A stretch of DNA of 64,000 nt. Origin: Paenibacillus_AB hodogayensis (lineage in GTDB: Bacteria > Bacillota > Bacilli > Paenibacillales > NBRC-103111). Shown one piece after another: positions 38,794 through 48,112 of this stretch. The first letter of the stretch is position 1. Every line of letters begins with the position of its first letter. Position numbers and translations under genes: made by a program. The notes under the pieces are model-generated. The model was given only the letters and a program-made list of their open reading frames with translations, searched no databases and was not told where the DNA came from. The DNA is taken from positions 62,001 through 126,000 of the forward strand of contig NZ_BAAAYO010000020.1 of NCBI RefSeq assembly GCF_039536325.1, read 5' to 3'.

Positions 38794-41700
38794 TTATCTT
38801 CCTCTAACTTTAACATTTGTAGAAGCTGTTTGGCCGGAAGCAGATGTAGCTCTGAGTACAAAGCTATCACCGTTTTGTGGTACGTAAGCTGCACCATCGT
38901 ACTTGATCGTACCATCAGATTCAACCGTAAGTTTGCCGTTGTCTTTGCCTGGCAGAGATACGTCTGTAACTTGATAGAATACACCGGTGATGTTTCTGTA
39001 GATATCAATGTTGGTCGTTGCATACTCGGTTCCATATTGGTCGAACAACTTCAGGTTCATGAACTGATATGCATTAGTATAGTTTGCTCCCGTCGGTACA
39101 GCACCTTTACCATAGTAATTGGCAAGGGTTGTAACTCTATTGACGACTGGTGCTTCGTCCTTAACATTGACGTTAACAGAAGCCAGCTTGGTTTCACCCA
39201 GAACAAGCTTGTTGTTCCCATCGACTTTCAGTTCTCTGTACTGAACATTCACAGAAGAAGTACCAGCTTTATAACCGAGTACACGGCCAACGCCAGTATT
39301 CAGCGGGTTGTTAGCTGTAGTTCCACCAGTAGGTGTAAATGTAGCAATATCGATAGCAGTCCGCGCAACATTATAGACACTAGGCGTCACGTTAAGAACC
39401 ATATCGTTCGGCAATCTCAAAGCATTACCAGCGGAATCTTTGATGGTAAGTGCAAAAGATTTTTTGTACAAAGATTTAAGCGGATTTTGCGCATCAGGGA
39501 TTGACTTCGTCAACGTGTTATCCGTATCAGCAGCAGCATACAAATCGGACGGTTGAGATACAGTGTAAGTCAAATCTTCTTTCTTAAGATCCGCCCACGT
39601 TACCGACTTGGTAATCGTCGTCAGATCATTAGCTTTGCCGTCGACAATCTTACGAAGAGTCAGCTTCAGGGTAAGATCGTTGCCCGAGCCATTATTATAT
39701 TTGAAATCATTCTTCACTTGGAATCTGAACGTGTTATTTACTTCAAACATGTGCTCGCCATCAAAAGTAGTGTTTGTTTTTCCATTTGCACTGAGCGTAT
39801 CAACGGTTGCACCCAGAGCGTCACGCACAAGAATTTCCATATTAGGCTCACCGGATACTTCTGCGTAGACGGAGTACGTTACAGCTTTGCCATTCTCATT
39901 AACGCTACCTACTCTGTCCAGTGCATAACCGTTTTGGTCTTGTACTTTGACCGACAGGTCTGTAGATCCGCCAATCGTTTTCTTAGCTACATCACCAACA
40001 ACTTTAAGCGATTCCGGTACACGTGTCTTGGAGATCGAGAAGTTTTTGTTAATATAGCTGTTGTTACCCGAGTAAGAGTTCAGATATGCCGAGAAGTAAG
40101 CATAGCTGTTATTTTGCCCTTCAACGCGAGTGATCAAAATTTGACCTTTTTTATCACCAGTCTTAATGATCGGGCTATTTTGCGGATTAATAATGCTATC
40201 GCCAGGGCCACGAACATTGCTTGCCGTTACCTTAATACGATCATAGTTCTGATTGTCGACAATGTCATCAGCAGACAATTGATTTCCTTGCTCATCATAC
40301 GCAATGATCGGCAAGTAAATATCGCTTTGATCATTCTCGGTCAAAGGAGCCGACAATTCACCGAATTGAATTTTCGTAGCGAGCTTCGAGGATGTAACTG
40401 CAATCTTCGAAGTAGCGCTTGCTCCTTCGATTTGAACGTTAACCGAGAATTCTTCCGTTTTCTCGACGCGCTCTTTCAGCCACAGTTTAACTTCGCCAAA
40501 GTTGTCGTTGTCATGATCCTTGAACTCCCAAGACAATTTGTCCAGGTAAGGCGTGGTGAATACATTAGCAATCCAAGCCGATTCATTCTTGATGTCGTAG
40601 CCTACCGGATTACCATATTGATCGTATAGAATAACCGGAATGATTACAGAGTCGCCAGTGCTGGAAAGGGCCTTCTTATCCGACGAATATTTCGCGGCGC
40701 CCAATTCCATCTTCTGAATGAAAGGCTCTGTGCCAAGTTTGAAGTTTTGCTGAATCCCAATACGCGAAGTATTATCGTATACATGAATCGGAATAATCGT
40801 AGTGTTCGGGAACAATTGTTGCCCGTTAATCGACTCTTCCGTATTCAGAGTGATAATGAATCTACCGTTAGCATCCTTCTTTACGCTGCTGTTGAAGTTC
40901 GGAGTGTTGACCGTAAAATCACCAGAGCTCAGCGATGCATTCTCACCGTATTGGTTGGATGCTTTGAATTCTACGTAAGCCTTCTTCGATTTAGCAATCG
41001 TATCCGATGCTGTTACGAACTTAATTTCTTTCACTTGCTCATCTTCAGCCGTGAAGCTTCCAGATGCCGTACCAATGTCAGTGGTAGCCAAACCGCCGAG
41101 AGTTACTGTGTACTCTCCTTGGGCAAGTTTCACGTCTTTCAGTTCCAAAGTAGCGGTTTTCTTATCTTCCGACCACTTAGTGTTTACAGCAATGTCCGTT
41201 GCTCCCTTTTTCAAGGACAAGGTCGCTTTGGATGTATCAACGTCGCGGTCAAGCGTTACTTCAACTTTCTTCACGCCAGTTGCTTTGACAGCTTTAACAG
41301 AAGCCTTAGCCGGTTTTTCGGATTCAGCAAGAACTTGCTTAGCAGCATAAGAAGCTTCTACCAGCTCAGAGCGGATTGCCGGCTTCGTGTAGTCTGTTTT
41401 TTCGCCCAACAAACCGTTGGCGATTGCAGCTGCTACATAACCTTTAGCCCAAGTGGAGACTTCACCTTTAACTGCTGCGCTGCTTGGTTGAAGACCCAAA
41501 GCACGAACAGCTACAGTTGCCAGTTGCTCGAGGGTAACGTCGCCAGCCGGGTTGAACACGCCGTCTGCTACGCCATCCATCAAGATAGGGGATGCTTTCG
41601 ATACAGCTTGGATGAAGCCAGCGGACCAACGGTCAGCAGCTACGTCCGTGTAGCTAGTACCGGAAACTTCTTTCAGGCTCTTCAATTTAACGAGGATTTT

Positions 41701-41895
41701 TGCCAGTTGCTCACGGGACATGTTGGAGTCGAGCTCGGAGCCGTTACCAGTTCCGTCTTTATCAAAGATGCCAGCGGCAATCAGGGCGTCCAATTTTTGT
41801 TGAGTCGTCAGTGTTGCGTCAGCTGCAAATGCAACGGATGCGAAAATGGACGACACCATAGCTGTTGCTACGAGTACAGACAAGCTTTTTTTCAT
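38794..41895 (-). CDS. S-layer protein with N-terminal SLH domains
   Basis: A 1033-residue protein, probably the main S-layer subunit. Signal peptide at residues 1-24 (SVLVATAMVSSIFASVAFA, cleavage before ADAT). Three SLH-type repeats follow at about 28-190 (MSREQLAKILVKL, VTLEQLATVAVRALGL and IRSELVEASYAAKQ), which would bind the pyruvylated secondary polymer made with CsaB (49-50 kb). The rest is a long Thr/Ser/Lys/Asp-rich series of beta domains typical of self-assembling subunits. The ATG at 41895 precedes the signal peptide directly; a second in-frame ATG at 41973 has a stronger ribosome site (see separate entry). A long leader with two candidate promoters and a stable hairpin fits very high expression. 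Confidence 0.92.
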   Translation of the reverse strand: MKKSLSVLVATAMVSSIFASVAFAADATLTTQQKLDALIAAGIFDKDGTGNGSELDSNMSREQLAKILVKLKSLKEVSGTSYTDVAADRWSAGFIQAVSKASPILMDGVADGVFNPAGDVTLEQLATVAVRALGLQPSSAAVKGEVSTWAKGYVAAAIANGLLGEKTDYTKPAIRSELVEASYAAKQVLAESEKPAKASVKAVKATGVKKVEVTLDRDVDTSKATLSLKKGATDIAVNTKWSEDKKTATLELKDVKLAQGEYTVTLGGLATTDIGTASGSFTAEDEQVKEIKFVTASDTIAKSKKAYVEFKASNQYGENASLSSGDFTVNTPNFNSSVKKDANGRFIITLNTEESINGQQLFPNTTIIPIHVYDNTSRIGIQQNFKLGTEPFIQKMELGAAKYSSDKKALSSTGDSVIIPVILYDQYGNPVGYDIKNESAWIANVFTTPYLDKLSWEFKDHDNDNFGEVKLWLKERVEKTEEFSVNVQIEGASATSKIAVTSSKLATKIQFGELSAPLTENDQSDIYLPIIAYDEQGNQLSADDIVDNQNYDRIKVTASNVRGPGDSIINPQNSPIIKTGDKKGQILITRVEGQNNSYAYFSAYLNSYSGNNSYINKNFSISKTRVPESLKVVGDVAKKTIGGSTDLSVKVQDQNGYALDRVGSVNENGKAVTYSVYAEVSGEPNMEILVRDALGATVDTLSANGKTNTTFDGEHMFEVNNTFRFQVKNDFKYNNGSGNDLTLKLTLRKIVDGKANDLTTITKSVTWADLKKEDLTYTVSQPSDLYAAADTDNTLTKSIPDAQNPLKSLYKKSFALTIKDSAGNALRLPNDMVLNVTPSVYNVARTAIDIATFTPTGGTTANNPLNTGVGRVLGYKAGTSSVNVQYRELKVDGNNKLVLGETKLASVNVNVKDEAPVVNRVTTLANYYGKGAVPTGANYTNAYQFMNLKLFDQYGTEYATTNIDIYRNITGVFYQVTDVSLPGKDNGKLTVESDGTIKYDGAAYVPQNGDSFVLRATSASGQTASTNVKVRGR

Positions 41896-41973
41896 AACCT
41901 TTTTTTCTCCTCCTCGATTATCATCATACGATGGTTGAGTGTTTAATTTAAAGGATAAGCTCTTGTTACTCAT
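41896..41973 (-). other. Upstream in-frame start and 26-codon leader of the S-layer gene
   Basis: AAAGGAGGTGA, a perfect ribosome site, precedes an in-frame ATG at 41973 by about nine bases. Translation from there adds 26 codons (MSNKSLSFKLNTQPSYDDNR...) before the ATG at 41895, which has its own GGAGGAG. Tandem in-frame starts of this kind are known from the Brevibacillus cell wall protein operon. Confidence 0.65.
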
Positions 41974-42023
41974 CGGCCAATTCACCTCCTTTCCAGAGTT
42001 TGAGCGCTACTTCCTATTAAGAC

Positions 42024-42043
42024 TCTGCAACGTTTGTCGCAGA
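42024..42043 (-). promoter_or_regulatory. Hairpin in the S-layer mRNA leader
   Basis: TCTGCGAC-AAAC-GTTGCAGA on the minus strand forms an eight-pair stem (one G-T pair) downstream of promoter P1. It has no U-tract, so an mRNA-stabilising role is more likely than termination. Confidence 0.45.
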
Positions 42044-42083
42044 AACTAGTAAACTGTCGAAGTAGAAAACTAGCCACTTTAAC

Positions 42084-42112
42084 ATTATACAATGGCGCTT
42101 TCGCAGCGTAAA
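42084..42112 (-). promoter_or_regulatory. S-layer gene promoter P1
   Basis: TTTACG (42107-42112), 17 bases, TATAAT (42084-42089) on the minus strand. The -10 is perfect. Transcripts would begin about 100 bases before the upstream start codon. Confidence 0.7.
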
Positions 42113-42324
42113 GAACAAATTGTGAAAAAGTACCACTGCGAACTAGTTTTCTTATGTCTTTGGCCTTACTCCAGCGCTTTTGTTGATTCTCACCTAATTA
42201 AACGCATGGTTTCGAAAAAAGTTGCGACATTTCAAAAAAACTTTTTTATGTCCGCGCTCTAAACTCTGTCGGCGCTGGCCGTCCGTGGCGTGTAGCAGTT
42301 TGTATATCACTCGGCCACAAAGTA

Positions 42325-42353
42325 AGTATACCTGCATCTATCAGTTTCGTCAT
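42325..42353 (-). promoter_or_regulatory. S-layer gene promoter P2 (candidate)
   Basis: ATGACG (42348-42353), 17 bases, TATACT (42325-42330) on the minus strand. It would give a leader of about 340 bases; multiple promoters are usual for S-layer genes. Confidence 0.45.
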
Positions 42354-42390
42354 CACGAAGTATTTTCCATGTAACCATTGCTTTTGCCGT

Positions 42391-42423
42391 TAAAAATCAA
42401 GCTGCCGGAGTTCATCCGGCAGC
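42391..42423 (-). terminator. Terminator after the 1801-residue SLH protein gene
   Basis: GCTGCCGGA and TCCGGCAGC form a nine-pair stem on the minus strand, followed by TTGATTTTTAA. Confidence 0.9.
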
Positions 42424-42436
42424 CTGTCGTGGCGCA

Positions 42437-45400
42437 TTATTTCGGGATTTTCTTTTGGTTCTTCAGAACGCGGATAGCGACCACAGCGGCCTCTGCGCGG
42501 GTAAACGTTTCAAGCGGATCGAATCGCGTCGTCGACTTGGTTTGACCTTGCAGCAATACGTTCTCTTTGCCTTCGATCAATCCGGCTTTGGTAACGGCTT
42601 CGACCGCCGTTCTCGCATAAATATCAATCGTATTGGCATCTGTAAACGATTTTTGCAGGCTGGCCAGCACTCTATCCAGCGTCGATTCCGAGCTCAGCTT
42701 TAACTCAGCCGCCCGGGCAATCATAATAGCCGCATCTTGACGGGTGATTGCGTTGTCCGGCAAGAATCTGCCTCCGCTGGAACCGCGAACGATACCGGCT
42801 TTGGCCGCAGTCTCAATATACTTATAATCATAGAGCTTGGTCAGCAAATTAATCCGCTGAACGTCCGAGAACGTCGGAACCTCCGTATAGTTCAACGGCA
42901 AATCGAATATTTTGACGAGCATCGTAGCAAATTCTCCGCGGGTGATCGAGTCGTTCGGCACGAAGCTCGACGTTTCTTTAGAGAGCATATAGCCTTTCGA
43001 ATACAGCGTATCGATATCGTTGCGCGCCCATGGATGGCCCGTAACGTCGTCAAAACTCTTGTCCATATACATGACTTGATAGTACCCGAACGTATCGAAT
43101 GGAACAGTTATCGTGTTTTTGCCGGTATCCACGACGCCTCCGAGGTTTTTCCACCTTCCTTGCACAATGCCGGTGTAGTCCTCGTAAATATCGAAATGGT
43201 AGACGCTCAAATATTTCCAAGCATCGTTCCGGATAGCCGGGTCATACTTTAATGTAAGCGTACCGCGGTCGGTCGTCACGACCAGATCTTCTTTCGTTCT
43301 CAAATAAAACTGCTCCGGATCGTAAGGCAGACGGCCGCTGCCGTTCAAAGCCTTGATCATATCGGTTTCGTTTTTCTTGATTGTTCCCGCATCGATCCAG
43401 AACAAATTACTCGCAGAGCGGAACCGTCCTGTCGTTTCCGTCAGCATCAGCTTCCCTACGCCGTCGATAACCGGATTCGTGTTCCCGATTTGTCCATCGG
43501 ACGCCGAAGGATGTTTGATCTTGTCCACGCGTCCGTCGGCTTTGCTGGCAATTCCATACAAGATTTTACGGTCCGAGGTCAAAAACTGATTGATGGCTCC
43601 AGGCTCGTTACGCATGAAGTTTGTGCCTTTCGGGAACTTCAGAGAAAGCTGACCGTCAAATACAGTCGTTGTAGCCTGCAGCGGCGCTTTGTACTGAGCG
43701 CCTTCCACAGCCGTATCGCTGTTATACAAGATGAAGCTTCCGTTTAATTTCTCGGTGCCCCGAACGACAGTAAATTTAACTGTGTTTTTACCGGCCTTCA
43801 AGCCTGTCACTTCATGGAAGAAATGATTTTTCTTAACGCCGTTTTCCGTCACTTCGCGTACGACGGCTTCGTCTTTGCCGAACAAAATGGAAGTGGCGTT
43901 CTCCGCCTCGATCTCAACCTCGATGTAGTTGCTGTTGATGTTCGCTTGATCTTCTTTTTTCTCGTTTTTGATCAGCTTCGGCGATTTGATAATATACGGC
44001 AAAGGCTCGCGATTGATCGTAAGGACTTTGGTAACCGTAATGCCCGAAGCGTTCGTTATGGAGAATTCAAAGATCGTATCGCCCTTGGACAAAAGCGGCA
44101 GCGAATTGGTTCGGAACTGGCCGGCGTTTATTGAATTGAAAAAGCCGGGATTATTGATCTGAGGATCAATGTTGCCGAAATTCCCGCCGAAACGGCGATC
44201 GTATTTGACTACCGGCGCGCCGTTGGCGTCCTTGGTTCTCATCGTCAGCCTGATTTCAGAAGCGTTGGCGAATTGTCCGGAAAACGACACAAACGTTTCG
44301 CTAGTCGCATACGTATCCGGTTTCGTTCCCGGTATAAACTTCTTCACATCGGTCGTCTCAACCGGATTAACCGAAATAAACTCGGGCGCATCCGTGCTGA
44401 AAACGAATATTTCGTAAGAAGTCGTCGTTACCAATACCGAATTGATGTAGATCTTGAAAACAAGCGTATTTTTACCTTCCTGCAGACCCGATACGAGCAG
44501 GGTAAACGTATTGTTTGCCGCTACCAGCATCGTTTCATTTTTGATGCCGTTCAAGGAAACGTCAATCCGATTGCTGCTGTTATCCAGTACCGGCATATTC
44601 ACAATACGTCCGGATACGCAGCTTCCGGTTAAGCCGCCGCGATCGCAAGTAATTTGCGTGCCAGGGGTTTTGACTACCAGACCGTTATAGATATTGTTAA
44701 CAATCAAATACGGCGTGTTGGAAATCAGCAAATCGTATTGCTTTTTACCCGACAAGTTTTCTCCAGCCTTGGTCGCGTTGGCGGGAGTAACATTGTCCGA
44801 GCTCGGGACGATCGTCATTTGCGTCAAGCCGTTTGCAACATTGGCCGGAAGCGTAAAAGTAAACACTCTCAGGTTAACACCTGAAGTCGAGTCCACCGGA
44901 TTGTTGACCGTGTCGTATGGAATGGTCGCATAAATATTCGAGTTGCTATCGAATTCGCCCAAGTAAACATTGAGCTTATGCGTGTTGCCGTTAGCCAAAA
45001 TGCGGAACGTTTTAGGCAGTTCGGATACATTGTTAACGACCGTTTCCGACAAAGAATCAACGCTTTCCACGTATGGCAAATTGTTGTTTACATAGTTGAA
45101 TGTGAAGGCAGAAACCGGTATTTCATCGGTAAACGTATTGTAAAACTTGAATTGAACAAGCTGTGTGCGATCGGACGGTATGTCCATGTCTGCCGAGAAC
45201 TGGAACACCTTATATTTGCCGGCTTTCGACCATTCGGCAGCTTCATTGAGCTGGGCAGCGGCCGCATTGACGCTGTAGTTGAACGAATTGCCGACGATCG
45301 TGTCATTGTACAGCAAGTTTACGGTGTAGCTCCCGTTGGACAAATCCGCAGGCTTATTGAAAATGGCGGACCGCCCGGAAATGACTTGAGTAGCTACAGA

Positions 45401-47842
45401 CTCCGATACATAATTCGAATTTTCATTCGAAGAGAACCGAAGCTTCAGCTTGGAAGTGTCGCGTCCAAAATTAACGCCGGTTACCGTCAGCGTCGTATCC
45501 GATGTCGTAAATCCTGTCGGCGCCGGGTCGGCGATCGTAAACGGATATTGTCCGAGCAAAACGTTGCCATAGGAAACCCTCAGCAAGTAGTTGCCAGCGG
45601 TAATGCCGGAAATCGTCGAGAAATCGCCGATAACTGTATTTCCGTCGGCCGAGACGGAGGCCACCCTAGCGCTTCTTTGGTTGGATCCATCCTCGTTCAT
45701 GATGACGATAGCCGGACCCTTAGCTCTATCGATAAAACCGTCCCCCTGAATCGTAAAGGAAGCCGTATTCACGTCAGCCAAAGTCGTTTGCGGAATCGTC
45801 ACCGAGCTGATGCTTGCCGTGCTTATCGCACTGGAGACATAGACCCCGCTTGTCACCGTTCCGGCCTCAATAGTCGGAGACATGTCCGCCTTATCTCCAT
45901 TCGGATAGCGCAATTGCTTTTTAAAGGCAAGCTTGTACGTTACGCCTGGCTTCAAATTCGTTTGGCCCAAAACTGGATCCGTCGCGATGGGCTGCAGCAG
46001 CAGTGCGTTTTCCCGGGCTTCGAACACCTTTAACGGCACATCCGGGGCGGTAGGATCATTCAGGCTGATCAGTTTGAGGTCTTCAATGTCCGCCGCAATG
46101 GTTCCCAAGTTTGTACCGCCTACATAAAACGTAGTCGGAGAAGTAGTTTGCGTCAAGCTAATGGCGGAAGCAATCGTAACCGTCGGCAATTCCGGATTTT
46201 TACGGTCGATTTTGAACGCTCTTTCCGTAATCGGAATGCTGTTATACATAATTTTGTAACGGTAAAGGCCTTCTGTCGTGACAGACGGGCCAGCAAACCT
46301 AACTTGGTTTGGATTTCCAGTTTTCGAACCTGCTGATTGGCCGACAGGCTTGCCGGTCATATCGGTATAACTGATCGAGAAATTAACTAAATCATCCGAT
46401 GCCACTCCAGCCACTTCTACGGTAGGTTGCGGCATAGGAGATTGTCCGACTTTGGCAAACGCAGAATCAGGAGCCGGAATCGATATCGGTGGTGGATTTC
46501 CGGAAACTTGCGGCGCAATAGTCGGCAAAGGAGTCGCGGACGCATTGACCGTTATGGAGAAAGGTTCGGCGCTTAATGAAGGGGCGTCGGAATCCCCATT
46601 ACGGATTGTCACTTTATACGGACTCTTCGCCTTCACGAAAGCTCCCACCGGAATTTCGTAGGAAGCGGCAGTTTTAGCCGAGTTGATGCCACCCGTTTCC
46701 GGCATAATATCTTTCAATACTTTCCCGTCTGCCGTAACGACGGCACCGACATTATCGGTTAACGTCAGCTTCGTATTGGCGCTAAGCTCTTGTCCGGTAA
46801 CGAACAATCTGGTGCTGCTGTGACCCTCGTACACAATATTGGGTGCCAGCCCCGTAGCTCTAGGGGAAGCGGCCGCGCCGGACAAATTGTACGGGCCGAA
46901 TTTTTGCCCGCCAACCAGCACGTCGACAAAATTGTATTGCAAGTCCCCAAGCACCGTCAGGTCGTCTTTTAGCAATGCGGAAATGTTTACTTTGGACGTC
47001 GTGACAGTCGGGTTTTTGATCAACTCTTTTTGCGGTCCTTTAACGCCCTGATCTGAGATTTCGCTAATTTTGGCGTTAAAAGCAAACGGCAAACCGTTGT
47101 TATAAATCAAATTTTTGCTGATCTGATAGGACTTCGTGTTGTTGACCGACATGATCGTCAACGGGTTGTCCCCGGCGCGTAGCCGCAGGTTGGCCGTGGA
47201 CTGGGCTTTATTAATATCGTCGGCCACAAAGAAAAACTCGCCGCTATTCAGGTAAGCATTGATCGGGTTCGGATTACCTTCGGTATAAGCCTTGACCTCG
47301 GTAGCATTCGGAGCCGAGCCCGATATATTCAATACGGTCGTTTGTGCCGGATTTTCCGGGTACATGTTGCCGTCTTGAAAAGGTTGTCCATTAATATTAA
47401 TTGTCGTCAGGGTCGTGGTAGGGGTAAAGTAAACCCATCCTGGAGCGGAAGAAATAACGCTGGTGTCACCCAGCTTAATAACAATTTTGTTCAACCCTTC
47501 CGTCAGTTGAACATTTTTAAATACGACATCGAATGGACCGGTCAATTGTGCCTTATTCGTTTTCTCTACGACAGGCGTCTTCGTTGTCGTCATATTGGTC
47601 ACTTCATAATACAGTTCATTCACTTGAGTATCGCTAATATTCTCAACGGTTGCTTTAATATCGACCGGGTTGGTAATAATTCTGGGAATAACCGAATCAT
47701 CGGCCGGCTGCGCATCCGACGTGTACAAATCCTTGATCGTGATTCTGGCGGTAGCGGCTACTGCGGACATAGCCGGAAGCAGACTCATCAGCATGGTCGC
47801 AATAAGCACCACGCTCAACCACTTGCGATATGACTTTCTCAA
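42437..47842 (-). CDS. Very large SLH-domain cell-surface protein with IPT/TIG-like repeats
   Basis: An 1801-residue exported protein. A signal peptide is at residues 1-30 (LSVVLIATMLMSLLPAMSAV, cleavage after AVAA). The body is built from many Ig-like/IPT-TIG-like units (LTVTGVNFGRDTSKLKLRFS; TTFYVGGTNLGTIAADI; similar phrases recur between about 130 and 1250). Three SLH repeats close the protein at about 1610-1795, with motifs ITRGEFATMLVKIFDL, ITRQDAAIMIARAAEL and FTRAEAAVVAIRVLK. It would be held non-covalently on the pyruvylated wall polymer. The start is TTG at 47842, with AGGAGG eight bases upstream. It lies directly upstream of the S-layer gene but has its own terminator. Adhesin, matrix or enzyme scaffold are all possible; no catalytic motif is seen. 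Confidence 0.9.
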   Translation of the reverse strand: MRKSYRKWLSVVLIATMLMSLLPAMSAVAATARITIKDLYTSDAQPADDSVIPRIITNPVDIKATVENISDTQVNELYYEVTNMTTTKTPVVEKTNKAQLTGPFDVVFKNVQLTEGLNKIVIKLGDTSVISSAPGWVYFTPTTTLTTININGQPFQDGNMYPENPAQTTVLNISGSAPNATEVKAYTEGNPNPINAYLNSGEFFFVADDINKAQSTANLRLRAGDNPLTIMSVNNTKSYQISKNLIYNNGLPFAFNAKISEISDQGVKGPQKELIKNPTVTTSKVNISALLKDDLTVLGDLQYNFVDVLVGGQKFGPYNLSGAAASPRATGLAPNIVYEGHSSTRLFVTGQELSANTKLTLTDNVGAVVTADGKVLKDIMPETGGINSAKTAASYEIPVGAFVKAKSPYKVTIRNGDSDAPSLSAEPFSITVNASATPLPTIAPQVSGNPPPISIPAPDSAFAKVGQSPMPQPTVEVAGVASDDLVNFSISYTDMTGKPVGQSAGSKTGNPNQVRFAGPSVTTEGLYRYKIMYNSIPITERAFKIDRKNPELPTVTIASAISLTQTTSPTTFYVGGTNLGTIAADIEDLKLISLNDPTAPDVPLKVFEARENALLLQPIATDPVLGQTNLKPGVTYKLAFKKQLRYPNGDKADMSPTIEAGTVTSGVYVSSAISTASISSVTIPQTTLADVNTASFTIQGDGFIDRAKGPAIVIMNEDGSNQRSARVASVSADGNTVIGDFSTISGITAGNYLLRVSYGNVLLGQYPFTIADPAPTGFTTSDTTLTVTGVNFGRDTSKLKLRFSSNENSNYVSESVATQVISGRSAIFNKPADLSNGSYTVNLLYNDTIVGNSFNYSVNAAAAQLNEAAEWSKAGKYKVFQFSADMDIPSDRTQLVQFKFYNTFTDEIPVSAFTFNYVNNNLPYVESVDSLSETVVNNVSELPKTFRILANGNTHKLNVYLGEFDSNSNIYATIPYDTVNNPVDSTSGVNLRVFTFTLPANVANGLTQMTIVPSSDNVTPANATKAGENLSGKKQYDLLISNTPYLIVNNIYNGLVVKTPGTQITCDRGGLTGSCVSGRIVNMPVLDNSSNRIDVSLNGIKNETMLVAANNTFTLLVSGLQEGKNTLVFKIYINSVLVTTTSYEIFVFSTDAPEFISVNPVETTDVKKFIPGTKPDTYATSETFVSFSGQFANASEIRLTMRTKDANGAPVVKYDRRFGGNFGNIDPQINNPGFFNSINAGQFRTNSLPLLSKGDTIFEFSITNASGITVTKVLTINREPLPYIIKSPKLIKNEKKEDQANINSNYIEVEIEAENATSILFGKDEAVVREVTENGVKKNHFFHEVTGLKAGKNTVKFTVVRGTEKLNGSFILYNSDTAVEGAQYKAPLQATTTVFDGQLSLKFPKGTNFMRNEPGAINQFLTSDRKILYGIASKADGRVDKIKHPSASDGQIGNTNPVIDGVGKLMLTETTGRFRSASNLFWIDAGTIKKNETDMIKALNGSGRLPYDPEQFYLRTKEDLVVTTDRGTLTLKYDPAIRNDAWKYLSVYHFDIYEDYTGIVQGRWKNLGGVVDTGKNTITVPFDTFGYYQVMYMDKSFDDVTGHPWARNDIDTLYSKGYMLSKETSSFVPNDSITRGEFATMLVKIFDLPLNYTEVPTFSDVQRINLLTKLYDYKYIETAAKAGIVRGSSGGRFLPDNAITRQDAAIMIARAAELKLSSESTLDRVLASLQKSFTDANTIDIYARTAVEAVTKAGLIEGKENVLLQGQTKSTTRFDPLETFTRAEAAVVAIRVLKNQKKIPK

Positions 47843-48052
47843 AGCCTTTTCCTCCTCGATAAAGTAATGATCCTGCAGCGGGCTTGTCTGCGGTTGATTG
47901 TTTTATAAACTGCGCCCCTTTCTGCTCCTTCCTTTCCATATACTCGTCTCCATTAGAGAAAAAACGGAAACCCTCTAAGTTAACAGTCCCATACCATTTT
48001 TATCGGTCATACAAGGTTGAAATGTTATAGATTTTCATGGAAAAAATGCGCA

Positions 48053-48086
48053 GCAAAAAACCCGGCATCATCCATCTCCGGGTTTT
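48053..48086 (-). terminator. tagO terminator
   Basis: AAAACCCGG and CCGGGTTTT pair on the minus strand around a 12-base loop, followed by TTGC after a six-T run. It lies 27 bases after the tagO stop codon. Confidence 0.9.
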
Positions 48087-48112
48087 CATCGTGTTTCTTC
48101 TATTATATAGCG

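Larger units (their letters stand above)
41986..42390. other. Long untranslated leader of the S-layer gene
   Basis: About 400 bases without a gene, between the S-layer start region and the terminator of the upstream SLH gene. It contains P1, P2 and the 42024-42043 hairpin, plus A/T runs near 42215-42250. I see no further feature. Confidence 0.6.

Noticed and set aside
47697..47939. A short minus-strand frame (MERKEQKGAQFIKQ...) overlapping the start of the 1801-residue SLH gene
   Set aside because: It is out of frame with the signal peptide, has no family resemblance and overlaps a far better supported start.
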